A DNA stretch of 64,000 nt from contig NZ_LGDV01000199.1 of the NCBI RefSeq assembly GCF_001280015.1, positions 75,280 through 139,279 of the forward strand, given 5' to 3'. This stretch comes from Streptomyces sp. MMG1121 (GTDB lineage: Bacteria; Actinomycetota; Actinomycetes; Streptomycetales; Streptomycetaceae). How positions within the stretch are numbered: the first letter of the stretch is position 1; every line of letters starts with the position of its first letter. The notes under the pieces were generated by a model, which saw nothing but the letters and a program-made list of their open reading frames with translations, had not been told where the DNA came from and did not search any database. Below, one piece after another: positions 1 through 9,327 of the stretch. A program made the position numbers and the translations under genes.

Positions 1-1394
1 CCCGCGAGCTCCAGCAGCAGGATCTGGAAGCGGGCCTGCTGTCCGCCGGAGAGCCGGTCGAAGGACTGCTCGGCCTGCTGGGTCAGCTCGTAGCGGCGCA
101 GCCGGGACATGGCGGCTCCCCGGTCCTGGGAGTGTTCCTTCCACAGGATGTCGAGGAGGGTGCGGCCCTGGAGTTCGGGGTGGGCGTGGGTCTGCGCGAA
201 GTGTCCGGGTACGACCCGCGCGCCGAGCTTCCACTCCCCCGTGTGCGCCACGTCCTCGCCGGCGAGGAGCCGGAGGAAGTGGGACTTGCCGGAGCCGTTG
301 GAGCCGAGGACGGCGACCCGTTCGCCGTAGAAGACCTCCAGGTCGAAGGGGCGCATCAGGCCGGTCAGCTCAAGTCCCTTGCAGGTGACGGCCCTTACGC
401 CGGTACGGCCGCCCTTGAGGCGCATGGTGATGTCCTGCTCGCGGGGCGGCTCCGGCGGCGGTCCGGCCTCCTCGAACTTGCGCAGCCTGGTCTGTGCGGC
501 CGCGTACCGGGAGGCCAGCTCGTGGCTGACGGAGGCGGCCTGGCGGAGACTCAGGACCAGCTTCTTCAGCTGGGCGTGCTTCTCGTCCCAGCGGCGGCGC
601 AACTCCTCGAAGCGGGCGAAGCGTTCACGGCGGGCCTCGTGGTAGGTGGCGAAGCCGCCGCCGTGCACCCAGGCGTCGGCACCGGCCGGGCCTGGCTCCA
701 CGGAGACGATCTTTTCGGCGGAGCGGGCGAGGAGTTCACGGTCGTGCGAGACGAAGAGAACCGTCTTGCGGGTCTGGTTCAGCTGCTCCTCGAGCCAGCG
801 TTTGCCGGGCACGTCGAGGTAGTTGTCCGGCTCGTCGAGCAGCAGCACCTCGTCGGTGCCGCGCAGGAGCGCCTCCAGGACGAGGCGTTTCTGCTCGCCG
901 CCGGAGAGGGTGCGCACCTGCCGCCACTGGGCGCGCTCGTAGGGCATGCCGAGGGCGGCGGTGGTGCACACGTCCCACAGGGTCTCGGCCTCGTAGCCGC
1001 GCACCTCCGCCCAGTCGGAGAGGGCCTGGGCATAGGCCAGCTGGGCGGCCTCGTCGTCGACGGTCATGATGGCGTGCTCGGCCTTGTCCACCGCCTTCGC
1101 GGCCTCCCGGATGCGGGGTGGGGCGACGGACACGAGCAGGTCCCGTACGGTCGTCTCGTCCCGTACGGAGCCCACGAACTGGCGCATCACGCCGAGGCCG
1201 CCGGTGACGGTGACGGTGCCGCCGTGCGGCTTCAGCTCACCGGAGATCAGACGCAGCAGGGTCGTCTTGCCGGCACCGTTCGGACCGACCAGGGCGACGG
1301 CGGCGCCTTCACCGACCCGGAAGGACACGTCGCCGAGCAGGGTTCTCCCGTCGGGGAGGTGGTACTCGAGGTGCGCGGCTTCCAGATGTCCCAT
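1..1394 (-). CDS. ABC-F family ATP-binding protein (3' end outside window)
   Basis: Two ABC ATPase domains lie on one chain with no membrane segments, the ABC-F layout; such proteins act on the ribosome and some give resistance to ribosome-targeting antibiotics. Seen: a first Walker A (GPNGAGKTT) near residue 35, a signature LSGGEQKRL, a Walker B ending LLLDEPDNYLD, a charged linker, a second Walker A (GSNGSGKSH) and a second signature LSGGQQARF just before the edge. About 464 residues are visible; families of this type usually run to roughly 530-550, so only the C-terminal end is missing. The ATG chosen gives MGHLEAAHLEY, the usual short lead into the first domain. The second Walker A has His where Thr is usual. 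Antibiotic resistance versus translation factor cannot be told from sequence. Confidence 0.9.
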   Translation of the reverse strand, partial: MGHLEAAHLEYHLPDGRTLLGDVSFRVGEGAAVALVGPNGAGKTTLLRLISGELKPHGGTVTVTGGLGVMRQFVGSVRDETTVRDLLVSVAPPRIREAAKAVDKAEHAIMTVDDEAAQLAYAQALSDWAEVRGYEAETLWDVCTTAALGMPYERAQWRQVRTLSGGEQKRLVLEALLRGTDEVLLLDEPDNYLDVPGKRWLEEQLNQTRKTVLFVSHDRELLARSAEKIVSVEPGPAGADAWVHGGGFATYHEARRERFARFEELRRRWDEKHAQLKKLVLSLRQAASVSHELASRYAAAQTRLRKFEEAGPPPEPPREQDITMRLKGGRTGVRAVTCKGLELTGLMRPFDLEVFYGERVAVLGSNGSGKSHFLRLLAGEDVAHTGEWKLGARVVPGHFAQTHAHPELQGRTLLDILWKEHSQDRGAAMSRLRRYELTQQAEQSFDRLSGGQQARFQILLLELA

Positions 1395-1555
1395 GAGCAG
1401 GCATTCTGCGGGTCGTCGTCCACCCGGGGCAAACGCATATCCAGGATCCGCCCACTCACCGGGCACCCACGGCCCCTGTCCGGCCCACCGGGACTCGCCC
1501 GACGGCCCCGGGCTTGCGCGACGCGGACGACTTGCGCGAGCGGACGACTTGTCCG

Positions 1556-1742
1556 GGGCCCGGGCCCGTCCTGCGCCCAGGCCCGTCCGGCACCCGGGCC
1601 TCTCCGACCCCGCGGGGCCTCTCCGACACCACGCGGGGCCCGGGTCCGATACGCAGGGCCTGCCCGACACCCCCGGCGCCCGCCCCGGCGCCGAGGGCCT
1701 GCCCGACACCCCGGGCCTGTCCGACATCCCAAGCCCCCGACT
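1556..1742. repeat. Degenerate short repeats, GGCCT(n)2CCGAC(A)CC
   Basis: The non-coding stretch between the ABC-F start and the phosphatase stop holds at least five imperfect copies of a 14-16 base word of the form GGGCCTnnCCGACACC, near 1605, 1617, 1658, 1697 and 1713, with diverged copies before them. Spacing is irregular, so this is not CRISPR. The ORF that reads through it encodes Pro/Arg-rich low complexity and shows no gene-like product. No function can be assigned. Confidence 0.6.
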
Positions 1743-1749
1743 CCCCCCG

Positions 1750-2406
1750 TCACCCCGCCGCGTCCACCGCCTCCCCCGTCGGGCCGGGGGCGCCGGCCGG
1801 TTCCAGCGCGGCGTCCTGCCAGGACACGGCCTTCCAGCCGTCGGACGGGGAGCCCTCCAGGATGACCACTCCGGTGTTGTCCAGGGGGCGGGCGGCGGCG
1901 AAAGCGGTGTCGATGTTGGCGGCGCGGGCGGCGGTCCACACGCGGATCGCGGCGCCGTGGCTGACCATGGCGACGGTGCCGGCGCCGCTCGCCGCGGCCT
2001 CGGCGATCACCGCGTCGTACCGGGCGAGGGCCTCCTCGCCGCTCTCCCCGCCTGGGATGCGCAGCGCGGTGTCCCCGGCCGCCCACGCGAACACGGTGCG
2101 CAGGTACTGCTCGCCCGCCGCCGAGTGGCCGGGCAGCATCTCCAGGTCGCCGGCGGCCACCTCGCGGATGCCGGCGCGGACGAGCATCTCGAGGCCCCGG
2201 GCGGCGGCCAGCGGGGCCGCCGTGAGCTGTGTGCGCAGCAGCGTGGAGACGTAGAGGGCCTCGATGTCCTCGCCGGCGAGGACATCGGGCAGCGCGGCGG
2301 CCTGGGCCTCGCCGAGCGGGGTGAGCCCCGGCCCGGGCACGGCGGTGTCCAGCAGACGGTCCACGTTCGAGGGGGTCTGACCATGACGGACGAGGAGCAG
2401 ACGCAT
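1750..2406 (-). CDS. Histidine phosphatase family protein
   Basis: A cytosolic phosphoglycerate-mutase-like phosphatase of 218 residues. The N terminus MRLLLVRHGQTPSN carries the RHG phospho-acceptor motif at residues 7-9, and a second histidine sits in VSHGAA, as expected for the family. The frame is open eight codons further upstream, but the conserved family start is the ATG used here. Substrate cannot be inferred; in actinomycetes relatives act on small phospho-metabolites. The gene is alone on its strand and lies back to back with a methyltransferase gene across about 180 bases. The last dozen residues are Ala/Gly/Pro-rich and probably disordered. Confidence 0.88.
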   Translation of the reverse strand: MRLLLVRHGQTPSNVDRLLDTAVPGPGLTPLGEAQAAALPDVLAGEDIEALYVSTLLRTQLTAAPLAAARGLEMLVRAGIREVAAGDLEMLPGHSAAGEQYLRTVFAWAAGDTALRIPGGESGEEALARYDAVIAEAAASGAGTVAMVSHGAAIRVWTAARAANIDTAFAAARPLDNTGVVILEGSPSDGWKAVSWQDAALEPAGAPGPTGEAVDAAG

Positions 2407-2587
2407 ACGGGGCTCTCCCTTTGCGCACACAGGAAATCGGGCCTTTGCAGGGTAACCACACCTGTTCGAGAGCCGGTCCGCCGGGGCATACGGTCAGTCC
2501 AGCATGTGAAACGGCGATCTCATCATTCGACATGTGCGCGTACGGTGACGCGTACCACCGCCGGACCAGAGGTGAAGGGGAACCGCC

Positions 2588-3409
2588 ATGCCGAAGGCAC
2601 AGGAGACGGCCGTCTACACGCACGGGCACCACGAATCGGTGCTGCGTTCGCACACCTGGCGGACCGCCGCCAACTCCGCGGCCTATCTGCTCGGTTCGCT
2701 GAAGCCGCACATGCGGATCCTGGACATCGGCTGCGGCCCCGGAACCATCACGGCGGACCTGGCGGAACTGGTCCCCGACGGTCACGTCACCGGCGTCGAC
2801 CACGCGCCCGGCATCCTGGAGCAGGCCCGCGCCACCGCCACCGCGCGCGGTCTGGCCAACGTCGACTTCGCGGTCGCCGACGTCCACGCGCTGGACTACC
2901 CGGACGACACCTTCTGCGTGGTCCACGCCCACCAGGTGCTCCAGCACGTCGGCGACCCGGTGCAGGCGCTGCGCGAGATGCGGCGCGTGACGAAACCGGG
3001 CGGGCTCATCGCCGCACGCGACGCGGACTACGCGGCGATGGCCTGGTACCCGGCGGTGCCCGGCCTGGACGACTGGCTGGACCTGTACGAGCGGGTGGCC
3101 CGCGCCAACGGCGGCGAGCCCGACGCCGGGCGCCGGCTGACCGCGTGGGCGCGGGCCGCCGGGCTGCGCGACAGCACCGCCACCTCCAGCACGTGGACGT
3201 ACGCCACGCCCGAGGAGCGGGCCTGGTGGAGCGGCCTGTGGGCGGACCGCACCCAGGCCTCCGCCTACGCGGACCGGGCCACGCGGGGTGGTCACGCCAC
3301 CGCGGAGCAGCTGCGGGCGGTCTCCGAGGCGTGGCGCGAGTGGGGCCGGCAGGAGGACGGCTGGTTCGCCGTCCTGCACGGGGAGATCCTGTGCCGCAAG
3401 GAGGCCTGA
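2588..3409 (+). CDS. Class I SAM-dependent methyltransferase (UbiE-like)
   Basis: A 273-residue methyltransferase with the SAM-binding motif ILDIGCGPGT at about residues 40-49, an acidic loop VTGVDHAPG after strand 2 and a VVHAHQVLQHV motif after strand 4. It resembles UbiE/MenG-like small-molecule methyltransferases, but no quinone operon is present, so the substrate is unknown. The ATG is preceded by AGAGGTGAAGGGG about 9 bases upstream, a strong ribosome site that fixes the start. It is transcribed divergently from the histidine phosphatase and convergently with the GvpL/F gene. Confidence 0.88.
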   Translation: MPKAQETAVYTHGHHESVLRSHTWRTAANSAAYLLGSLKPHMRILDIGCGPGTITADLAELVPDGHVTGVDHAPGILEQARATATARGLANVDFAVADVHALDYPDDTFCVVHAHQVLQHVGDPVQALREMRRVTKPGGLIAARDADYAAMAWYPAVPGLDDWLDLYERVARANGGEPDAGRRLTAWARAAGLRDSTATSSTWTYATPEERAWWSGLWADRTQASAYADRATRGGHATAEQLRAVSEAWREWGRQEDGWFAVLHGEILCRKEA

Positions 3410-3454
3410 GCCGGACTCCGCTCCTCGGAGCCGCTCACGACGGCCCGGATCAGG

Positions 3455-4144
3455 TCAGCGCGGCTCCTCGCCCGTGAAGGAGTACGCGGCCCAGGGGCCG
3501 GTGAGTTCCACCCGGACCCCCGGTTCCTCGGCCCGCGTACGGTCCACCAGTTCCACGAATTCCTCGGAGAGTGTGCGGGGCACCAGATAGGCCGCGTCGA
3601 GCACGTTGCGCACCGCCGGGCCGGACGGCGCACCCGTCTGCGGCGCGCGCAGCCGGCAGTCCTCCGCCCGCCCGGCGAGGCGTGCGTGCAGGGAGCGGGC
3701 GAACACCTCGGCGGGCTCGGGCACGGATCCGGGCAGAAGAGCGGACACGGGCTCCGTGTACACCCTCACGGCCCACTCCACCCGGCCGTCCAGCCGGTCC
3801 AGGGCACGCCGGAAGACGTCTCCATGGGTCTCCAGCATCGTGCGCACCAGGCTGTCGTCCTCGCAGACGGTCGCGAGCCGGAGCGGCAGCGGCGTGGTGA
3901 CGGTGGTCAGCGCGTCGATCACGCCCTGGTGGGCGCGGGCGGTGGCGGCCACCCAGGCCGGATCCTCCAGGTGGCCCTGGAGGGCCTCCTCGTGGAAGTC
4001 GGCCGCCGGGACCGTACTGACGACCGCGATCAGCCCCTGGTGGCGCAGCAGGCCCGGCGGGGCGCCCGCCACGCCCTTGAGCTGGGCCTGCAGGGGTGTC
4101 CCGAAGGGCCGGCACACGGCGTAGACGTAGCGCAGTCCGGACAT
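3455..4144 (-). CDS. GvpL/GvpF family gas-vesicle-type protein (orphan)
   Basis: A 229-residue protein beginning MSGLRYVYAVCRP, with the internal pattern (LRHQGLIAVVSTVP, then HQGVIDALTTVTTPLPLR) typical of GvpL/GvpF proteins. In gas-vesicle producers these are accessory proteins that contact the GvpA shell protein. No gvpA, gvpN, gvpJ or other gas-vesicle gene is visible here, so it is an orphan in this window. Streptomycetes are known to carry gvp-like genes without obvious vesicles. Family assignment is good; function in this organism is unknown. Confidence 0.8.
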   Translation of the reverse strand: MSGLRYVYAVCRPFGTPLQAQLKGVAGAPPGLLRHQGLIAVVSTVPAADFHEEALQGHLEDPAWVAATARAHQGVIDALTTVTTPLPLRLATVCEDDSLVRTMLETHGDVFRRALDRLDGRVEWAVRVYTEPVSALLPGSVPEPAEVFARSLHARLAGRAEDCRLRAPQTGAPSGPAVRNVLDAAYLVPRTLSEEFVELVDRTRAEEPGVRVELTGPWAAYSFTGEEPR

Positions 4145-4253
4145 GGCGCCTCCTTCCGCTGCGTCCTCGTACCCGTCCCCTGCTTCTTCCTCACACGCGT
4201 TCAGCTCCAGCCTGACCCGGCGGGCGTGGCCGCGCCACAGATCGCCGCGCCGC

Positions 4254-6101
4254 TCAGCGCACGGCCGGCTCCTGCGCCAGCCGCCTGACGGCGGCCGCGA
4301 TGCCGACGGCGTCGATGCCGGCCGCGTGCAGCTGCTCGTCGGGGGCGGCCGAGCCGGGCATGGTGCGCACCGCGAGCCGGACCAGCCGGGGCGCGGGCCG
4401 GCCGTCGGCGAAGGCCTCCGCCACGGCGTCGCCGAGGCCGCCCTCGGGGTGGTGGTCCTCGACGGTGAGCAGGCAGCCGGTCTCCTCGGCGGCCCGGCGC
4501 AGGGTCGCGGCGTCGACGGGCTTGACGGAGTACAGGTCGATCACCCGGACCCGGATGCCGTCCTCGGCGAGCCGGTCGGCCGCGGCCAGCGCCTCGGGCA
4601 CGGTGACCCCGGCCGCGACGACGGTCAGCCGGTCCTCCTCGCTCGACCGGAGCGTCTTGCTGCCGCCGACCGGGAAGTCCTCGCCGGGGCCGTAGAGCAC
4701 CGGGGTCGCGCCGCGCGAGGTACGCAGGTAGCGGATGCCGTCGAGGCCGGCCATGGCCGCGACCAGCTGGGCCGTCTGGTTGGCGTCGCACGGGTACAGC
4801 ACGGTCGAGCCGTACACGGCGCGGAACATCGCCAGGTCCTCCAGGCCCATCTGGGAGGGCCCGTCCTGACCGATCGCGACACCGGAGTGCGAGCCGACCA
4901 GGTTGATCCCGGCGCCGCTGATGGACGCCATGCGCACGAAGTCGTAGGCGCGGCTGAAGAACGCGGCGAACGTCGAGGCGTACGGCAGCCAGCCGCGCGC
5001 CGCCATGCCGACGCAGGCGGCGACGAGCTGCTGCTCGGCGATGTAGCACTCGAAGAAGCGCTCGGGGTGGGCCTTGGCGAACTCCTCGGTGCGGGTGGAG
5101 TCGCCGACCTCGCCGTCCAGGGCGACGACGTCGCCGCGGGCGGTGCCGAGCGCGGCGAGGGCCGCGCCGAAGGCGTCCCGGGTGGCGACCTTTCCCCCCT
5201 TGTCGTAGCGCGGGAGCCGGATCGCCTCGGTGGTCAGGTCGCGCAGCGCGGCGGCGGCCGGCGGTTCGCCGACCCGGACGTGCAGATCGCGGGGTCCGCC
5301 GAGTTCGGCGATGGCCGCCTCGGGTTCGGGCAGCGGCTTGCCGTGCATCCCCTCGCGGTCCTCTACGGCGGCCACGCCCTTGCCCTTGAGGGTGCGGGCG
5401 AGGATCGCGACGGGCTGCCCGGTGGTGGACAGCGCCTCGGTGAAGGCGCGGTCGATCGCGTCGATGTCGTGGCCGTCGGTCTCGACGGTGTGCCAGCCGA
5501 AAGCCTGGAAGCGGCGGGCGTAGGCGTCCAGGTCGTGGCCGTGCCGGGTGGGTCCGTGCTGGCCGAGCCGGTTGACGTCGACGATCGTGATCAGGTTGTC
5601 CAAGTGCTCGTACCCGGCGTGTTCGGCGGCCTCCCACACCGAGCCCTCCGCCAGCTCGCTGTCGCCGCACAGCACCCAGACGCGGTAGCCGGTGCGCTCC
5701 AGGCGCTTGCCGGCGAGGGCGATGCCGACCCCGACGGGCAGGCCCTGGCCCAGGGATCCGGTGGCCGTCTCCACCCAGGGCAGCCGCCGGGGCGTGGGAT
5801 GCCCCTCCAGCCGGCTACCGAGCCGGCGGAAGGTGAGCAGCTCGCCGTCCTCGATGGCGCCGGCCGCCTTGTACGCGGCGTACAGCAGGGGCGAGGCATG
5901 TCCCTTGGACAGGACGAAGCGGTCGTTGGCGGGGTGTTCGGGGCGTTCGAAGTCGTAGCGCAGATGGCGGGCGAGCAGCACGGCCATCAGGTCGGCTGCG
6001 GACATCGAGGACGTGGGGTGCCCGGAGCCCGCGGCGGCGGAGGCGCGGACGCTGTCCACCCTCAACTGCTGGGCCAGTTGGGTGAGTTCGGTGGTGTTCA
6101 T
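4254..6101 (-). CDS. tkt: Transketolase
   Basis: A 615-residue thiamine-diphosphate enzyme that moves two-carbon ketol units in the pentose phosphate pathway. In order: a TPP-binding N-terminal domain with SGHPTSSMS near residue 26 and the GDSELAEGSVWEA...VDVN cofactor motif near 150, a pyrimidine-binding domain with FFECYIAEQQ, and a C-terminal domain with DLYSVKP and VEDHHPEGG. It is somewhat shorter than the usual Streptomyces TktA (near 700), so it may be a second paralogue. The start follows AAGGAG about 13 bases upstream and gives the family N terminus MNTTELTQLAQQLRVD. Its 5' side faces the VOC gene across a 174-base divergent region. Confidence 0.9.
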   Translation of the reverse strand: MNTTELTQLAQQLRVDSVRASAAAGSGHPTSSMSAADLMAVLLARHLRYDFERPEHPANDRFVLSKGHASPLLYAAYKAAGAIEDGELLTFRRLGSRLEGHPTPRRLPWVETATGSLGQGLPVGVGIALAGKRLERTGYRVWVLCGDSELAEGSVWEAAEHAGYEHLDNLITIVDVNRLGQHGPTRHGHDLDAYARRFQAFGWHTVETDGHDIDAIDRAFTEALSTTGQPVAILARTLKGKGVAAVEDREGMHGKPLPEPEAAIAELGGPRDLHVRVGEPPAAAALRDLTTEAIRLPRYDKGGKVATRDAFGAALAALGTARGDVVALDGEVGDSTRTEEFAKAHPERFFECYIAEQQLVAACVGMAARGWLPYASTFAAFFSRAYDFVRMASISGAGINLVGSHSGVAIGQDGPSQMGLEDLAMFRAVYGSTVLYPCDANQTAQLVAAMAGLDGIRYLRTSRGATPVLYGPGEDFPVGGSKTLRSSEEDRLTVVAAGVTVPEALAAADRLAEDGIRVRVIDLYSVKPVDAATLRRAAEETGCLLTVEDHHPEGGLGDAVAEAFADGRPAPRLVRLAVRTMPGSAAPDEQLHAAGIDAVGIAAAVRRLAQEPAVR

Positions 6102-6275
6102 CGGTCTCCACGGCTCCTTGTGCGGCTTGGCTTTCCGGGAAGGTTTTCCGTGTAACCGTGATCGGGGCACGCAAACGCTCCGCGGGTCACCCGAACGCCA
6201 TCGCGGAACGTTGCCGGGGGCGGAGGACGGGGTTGCCCGCGCGGTTCGCGGGGCGCTCCAACTAGGCTCGGAATC

Positions 6276-6623
6276 ATGGAGATTATGGGCGCCTCGCTGC
6301 GCATCTGCGTCGACGACCTCGAAACCGCGATCCCGTTCTACGAGCGGCTGACCGGCGGCAGAGCCCAGCGGTTCGAGCGGGGCGGGGTCGAGGTCGCGGC
6401 GATCGGTTCCTTTCTGCTCATGAGCGGTCCGGAAGCGGAGCTGGAGATCCTGCGGAAGGTGACGGCGACCATCGCGGTGAAGGACGTCACGGAGGCGCAC
6501 CACGTGCTGACCGGCCTCGGCGCCCGGATCCTCGCCGGGCCGGTGGGGACGCCGGCCGGGCGCAATCTGCTGGTGATGCATCCGGACGGGACCGTCTTCG
6601 AGTACGTGGACCAGCGGGCCTGA
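6276..6623 (+). CDS. VOC superfamily (glyoxalase/bleomycin-resistance fold) protein
   Basis: A single-module vicinal-oxygen-chelate protein of 115 residues with the beta-alpha-beta repeats of the family (SLRICVDDLETAIPFYERL at the start, HPDGTVFEYVDQ at the end). Metal-ligand spacing cannot be judged without a profile. Members are dioxygenases, glyoxalases or drug-binding proteins; nothing here selects among them. An in-frame ATG three codons downstream is an alternative start. It ends 10 bases from the stop of the convergent DUF5107 gene. Confidence 0.78.
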   Translation: MEIMGASLRICVDDLETAIPFYERLTGGRAQRFERGGVEVAAIGSFLLMSGPEAELEILRKVTATIAVKDVTEAHHVLTGLGARILAGPVGTPAGRNLLVMHPDGTVFEYVDQRA

Positions 6624-6633
6624 ACCCCCTCCC

Positions 6634-8594
6634 TCAGGACCGGTCCGGCCGCATCCGGAAGTCGTGGCGGGCGGGCAGCGGCTCGTCGGTGAGGCGGGCC
6701 CACAGCCGGCCGAGCGCCTCCTCGCCCTCCCGGAGGTCGGCGACCTCGAAGCCGGTGCCGAGGACGGCCCGCGCCTCGTCGGGCCGTCCCTCGGCGAGCA
6801 GCAGCTCGGCCAGCAGGAGCCGGAAGCGGCCGCGCTCGCGGACGGCGGGCAGCAGCCGGTCCCAGACGGCGCGGGCGTCCGCCGTGCGCCGGACGCGCAG
6901 CAGTGCGCGCAGGGTCTCGTGGCCGAGCGCGGCCAGGGCGGCGGTCCAGGCGTCGCCGTCGTCGCGCCGCTCGCGGCACAGGTCGTCGAAGGCGTCGGCG
7001 TATCGTTCGGCGGCCCGCTCGTGATGGCCTGACTCCTGGTCGGCGACGGCCAGGCAGCGCAGCAACGGCCAGAGGGAGGGGGACAGTTGGAGGGCGCGTT
7101 CCCAGCTGCGGACGGCCTGGGCGCGGTCGCCGGCGTGCCACTGGGCGACGCCGAGGTGGTACTCGGTGTGCGGGCCGGCGGGCGCGGTCTCCAGCATGTC
7201 CCGCCAGTGCGGGGCGACGAGCGTCTCGCCGGGCGGCCGTACCCGGCGCGGCTCGGGCAGCGCGCCGGTGCGCAGCAGCTCCCGCCAGGGTGCCTGGGCC
7301 TCGCCGAGGGTGGACTCGGGGAACGGGGTGCCGGGGAGTTTCCAGTCGGCGCGCAGGACTTCGAGGGCACCCCAGCCGGATGCGGCGGCCAGGATCTCGC
7401 CGGGTTCGGTGTCGGCGCACGGCTTCCAGGCCGCGTACGCCTGCTCGACGCGGGCGCGGGGCAGGGCGGCCTCCAGCCGGTCCTCGGCCCCCTGGACGGC
7501 CTGGGCCCACGCGCCGTCGGGCGGCGCGTCGAGCGGGCCGTACGCCTCCAGCCAGGACACCTCGCTCTCGGCCTCCAGCCGGACGTGTTCCAGCTGGGTG
7601 CGGGCGAGGCCGGCCTGGATCTCGCAGTAGCCGCCGGTGCCGGACGCGGTCAGCCACTCCTGCCAGCGCCGTCCGCCGGGCCGGCTGCCCCACACGAACA
7701 GCTTGCGGCCGCGCAGGGTGTCGGTGGAGGTCTGGACCAGCCCGTGCCCGTCGCTGTCGAGGGCGGCGATCCAGCGGCGCCGGCCGTCGGGCACCTCGTA
7801 GAAGTAGTCGGCCGCGTAGGGGCTGTTGAGGGGGTAGGTGCGGTCGACGCCGTCGTACGACGGGACGGGCACCCGGCTCAGTCGGCGTTCGTAGCCGAAG
7901 TGCCAGGCCTGGTCCGCCGGGGCGAGGACCCGGCGCTCCTCGGGCACCGCGATGTTGGACCACCAGTAGGTCGGTACGGCCGTTCGTGCGGGTTGCGGAC
8001 GCGGACGCCGACGTAGAGGAAGTCGGAGCCGTCGGGCAGCCACAGGTCGACCTGGAAGGGCAGGTCGCGCAGCCGCTCCCACTCCCACAGGCGCAGCATC
8101 TGACCGCCGTCGGGGGCGGGGACGCGGGCGGCGTGCACAGGGGCGCAGGAGAGGGTGGTGTGGCCGGTGGCGCCGATGTTCCACTCGATGCCGCCGGAGT
8201 ACCAGGCGCCGTTGAGGGCGAAGTTGGCGGGCTGGAACACCGGGTTGCGGTAGAGGAGTTCGCGTCCGGTGGGCAGGTGGAGCAGGGAGGCGACGCGGCC
8301 GCCGAGGCCGGGCAGGACGGTGGCGCGCAGCCGGTCGTTCTCGATCACCAGGGCGTCGAGGGCGCGGGGTTCGCGGGTTCTGCCGTAGCCGTCGCGGACG
8401 CGGACCGGGAGCAGGCTGCCCAGCGGCTCGTAGCCGAGCTGCCTGTCCATGTCCCCGGGCAGGCCGTCACGGTCCCGGTCGTCGATGCGGTGGGCCTCGT
8501 CGAGCGGACGCAGCGGGGGCAGCGGGTTGTCCGGGCCCAACGGCGCGGCGGGCAGGGTCAGTACCTCACGTCGGATCCTCGTCACGATCACCAT
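6634..8594 (-). pseudogene. DUF5107 / TPR protein, broken by a one-base frameshift
   Basis: Two overlapping frames encode one protein of about 650 residues. The N-terminal part starts MVIVTRIRREVLTLP and has a beta-rich, galactose-mutarotase-like DUF5107 domain (VLPGLGGRVASL, GGIEWNIGATGH). After VRVRNPHER the frame changes, and the next frame continues with AVPTYWWSNIAVPE, then carries C-terminal helical repeats of TPR type (GVAQWHAGDRAQAVRSWERA). Adding one G to the coding strand at the GG run near 7979-7981 restores a continuous reading NPHER-AVPTYWW. The rest looks intact and under normal codon use, so this is either a recent mutation or a one-base sequencing error. Relatives are often near carbohydrate genes; no function is known. 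Confidence 0.8.
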
Positions 8595-8680
8595 GGAACC
8601 CGGCGCGCGGTGCGCTGGCCAGGGGAGGTGCCGGTCAGGATTGCGCAAAGGCCCGGAAAGCGGGCCCGCCCGTGCGGGGT

Positions 8681-9232
8681 TCAGCCGGTGGCGCGCATCT
8701 CGGCGGTGAGCGCCCAGCGTTCGTGGTCGCGCCAGGCCCCGTCGATGTAGATCATGGCGGGCGAGAAGCCCTCCAGGCGGAACCCGGCGCCCCGGGCGAG
8801 GGCGACGGAGGCGGTGTTCTCGGGCTGGACGTTGATCTCCAGCCGGTGCAGGCCCAGCGGGCCGAAGGCGTACCCGATGACCAGGCCGAGGCCCTCGCGC
8901 ATCAGGCCGCGGCCGACGGCGTGGGCGAAGGCGCCGTAGCCGAGGGCGCCGCACTGGAAGCCGCCCCGGACGATGTTGTTGACGTTGATGAAGCCGGCGA
9001 TGTCACCACTGTCCTTCTCGCAGACCAGGAAGCCCGCCTTGGCGGGGTCCTCGATCAGCCGGCCGGCGTAGGCGGCGTAGGCCTCGTCGTTGTCCGGCGG
9101 GAACAGCCACGGCCGGTGCAGGTCCTTGCTCTCCCGGGTGCGGGCCGTGAACTCGGCGCCGTCGTCCGGGGTGAAGTGACGGATGGCCACGCGGGGGCCC
9201 TCGGCGAGGTGGTGGGGCGTCGTGTGCGGCAT
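8681..9232 (-). CDS. GNAT family N-acetyltransferase (RimJ/RimL-like)
   Basis: A 183-residue acetyltransferase of the type that modifies the N-terminal Ser/Ala of ribosomal proteins or small amines. Seen: the entry segment VAIRHFTPDDG, a beta-bulge region GALGYGAFAHAVGRGLMREG that carries the acetyl-CoA pyrophosphate loop, and the late motif LHRLEINVQPENTASVALARGAGF typical of RimJ/RimL relatives. It is on the same strand as the upstream peptidase genes but separated from the LD-carboxypeptidase stop by about 95 bases. The substrate cannot be stated. Confidence 0.88.
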   Translation of the reverse strand: MPHTTPHHLAEGPRVAIRHFTPDDGAEFTARTRESKDLHRPWLFPPDNDEAYAAYAGRLIEDPAKAGFLVCEKDSGDIAGFINVNNIVRGGFQCGALGYGAFAHAVGRGLMREGLGLVIGYAFGPLGLHRLEINVQPENTASVALARGAGFRLEGFSPAMIYIDGAWRDHERWALTAEMRATG

Positions 9233-9327
9233 CCGGCCAGCCTACGACGTCCGCGCCGGCACCGTCCTGGGGAATCCACCCGTGACAGCGCAGGTCACCC
9301 GCCGCGGGTCCGTGGGCCAGGTGAGGG

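Noticed and set aside
1556..1742. CRISPR array
   Set aside because: Repeat copies are imperfect, unevenly spaced and without unique spacers of constant length.
3455..4144. Gas-vesicle gene cluster
   Set aside because: Only one GvpL/F-type gene is present; neighbours are a methyltransferase and transketolase.
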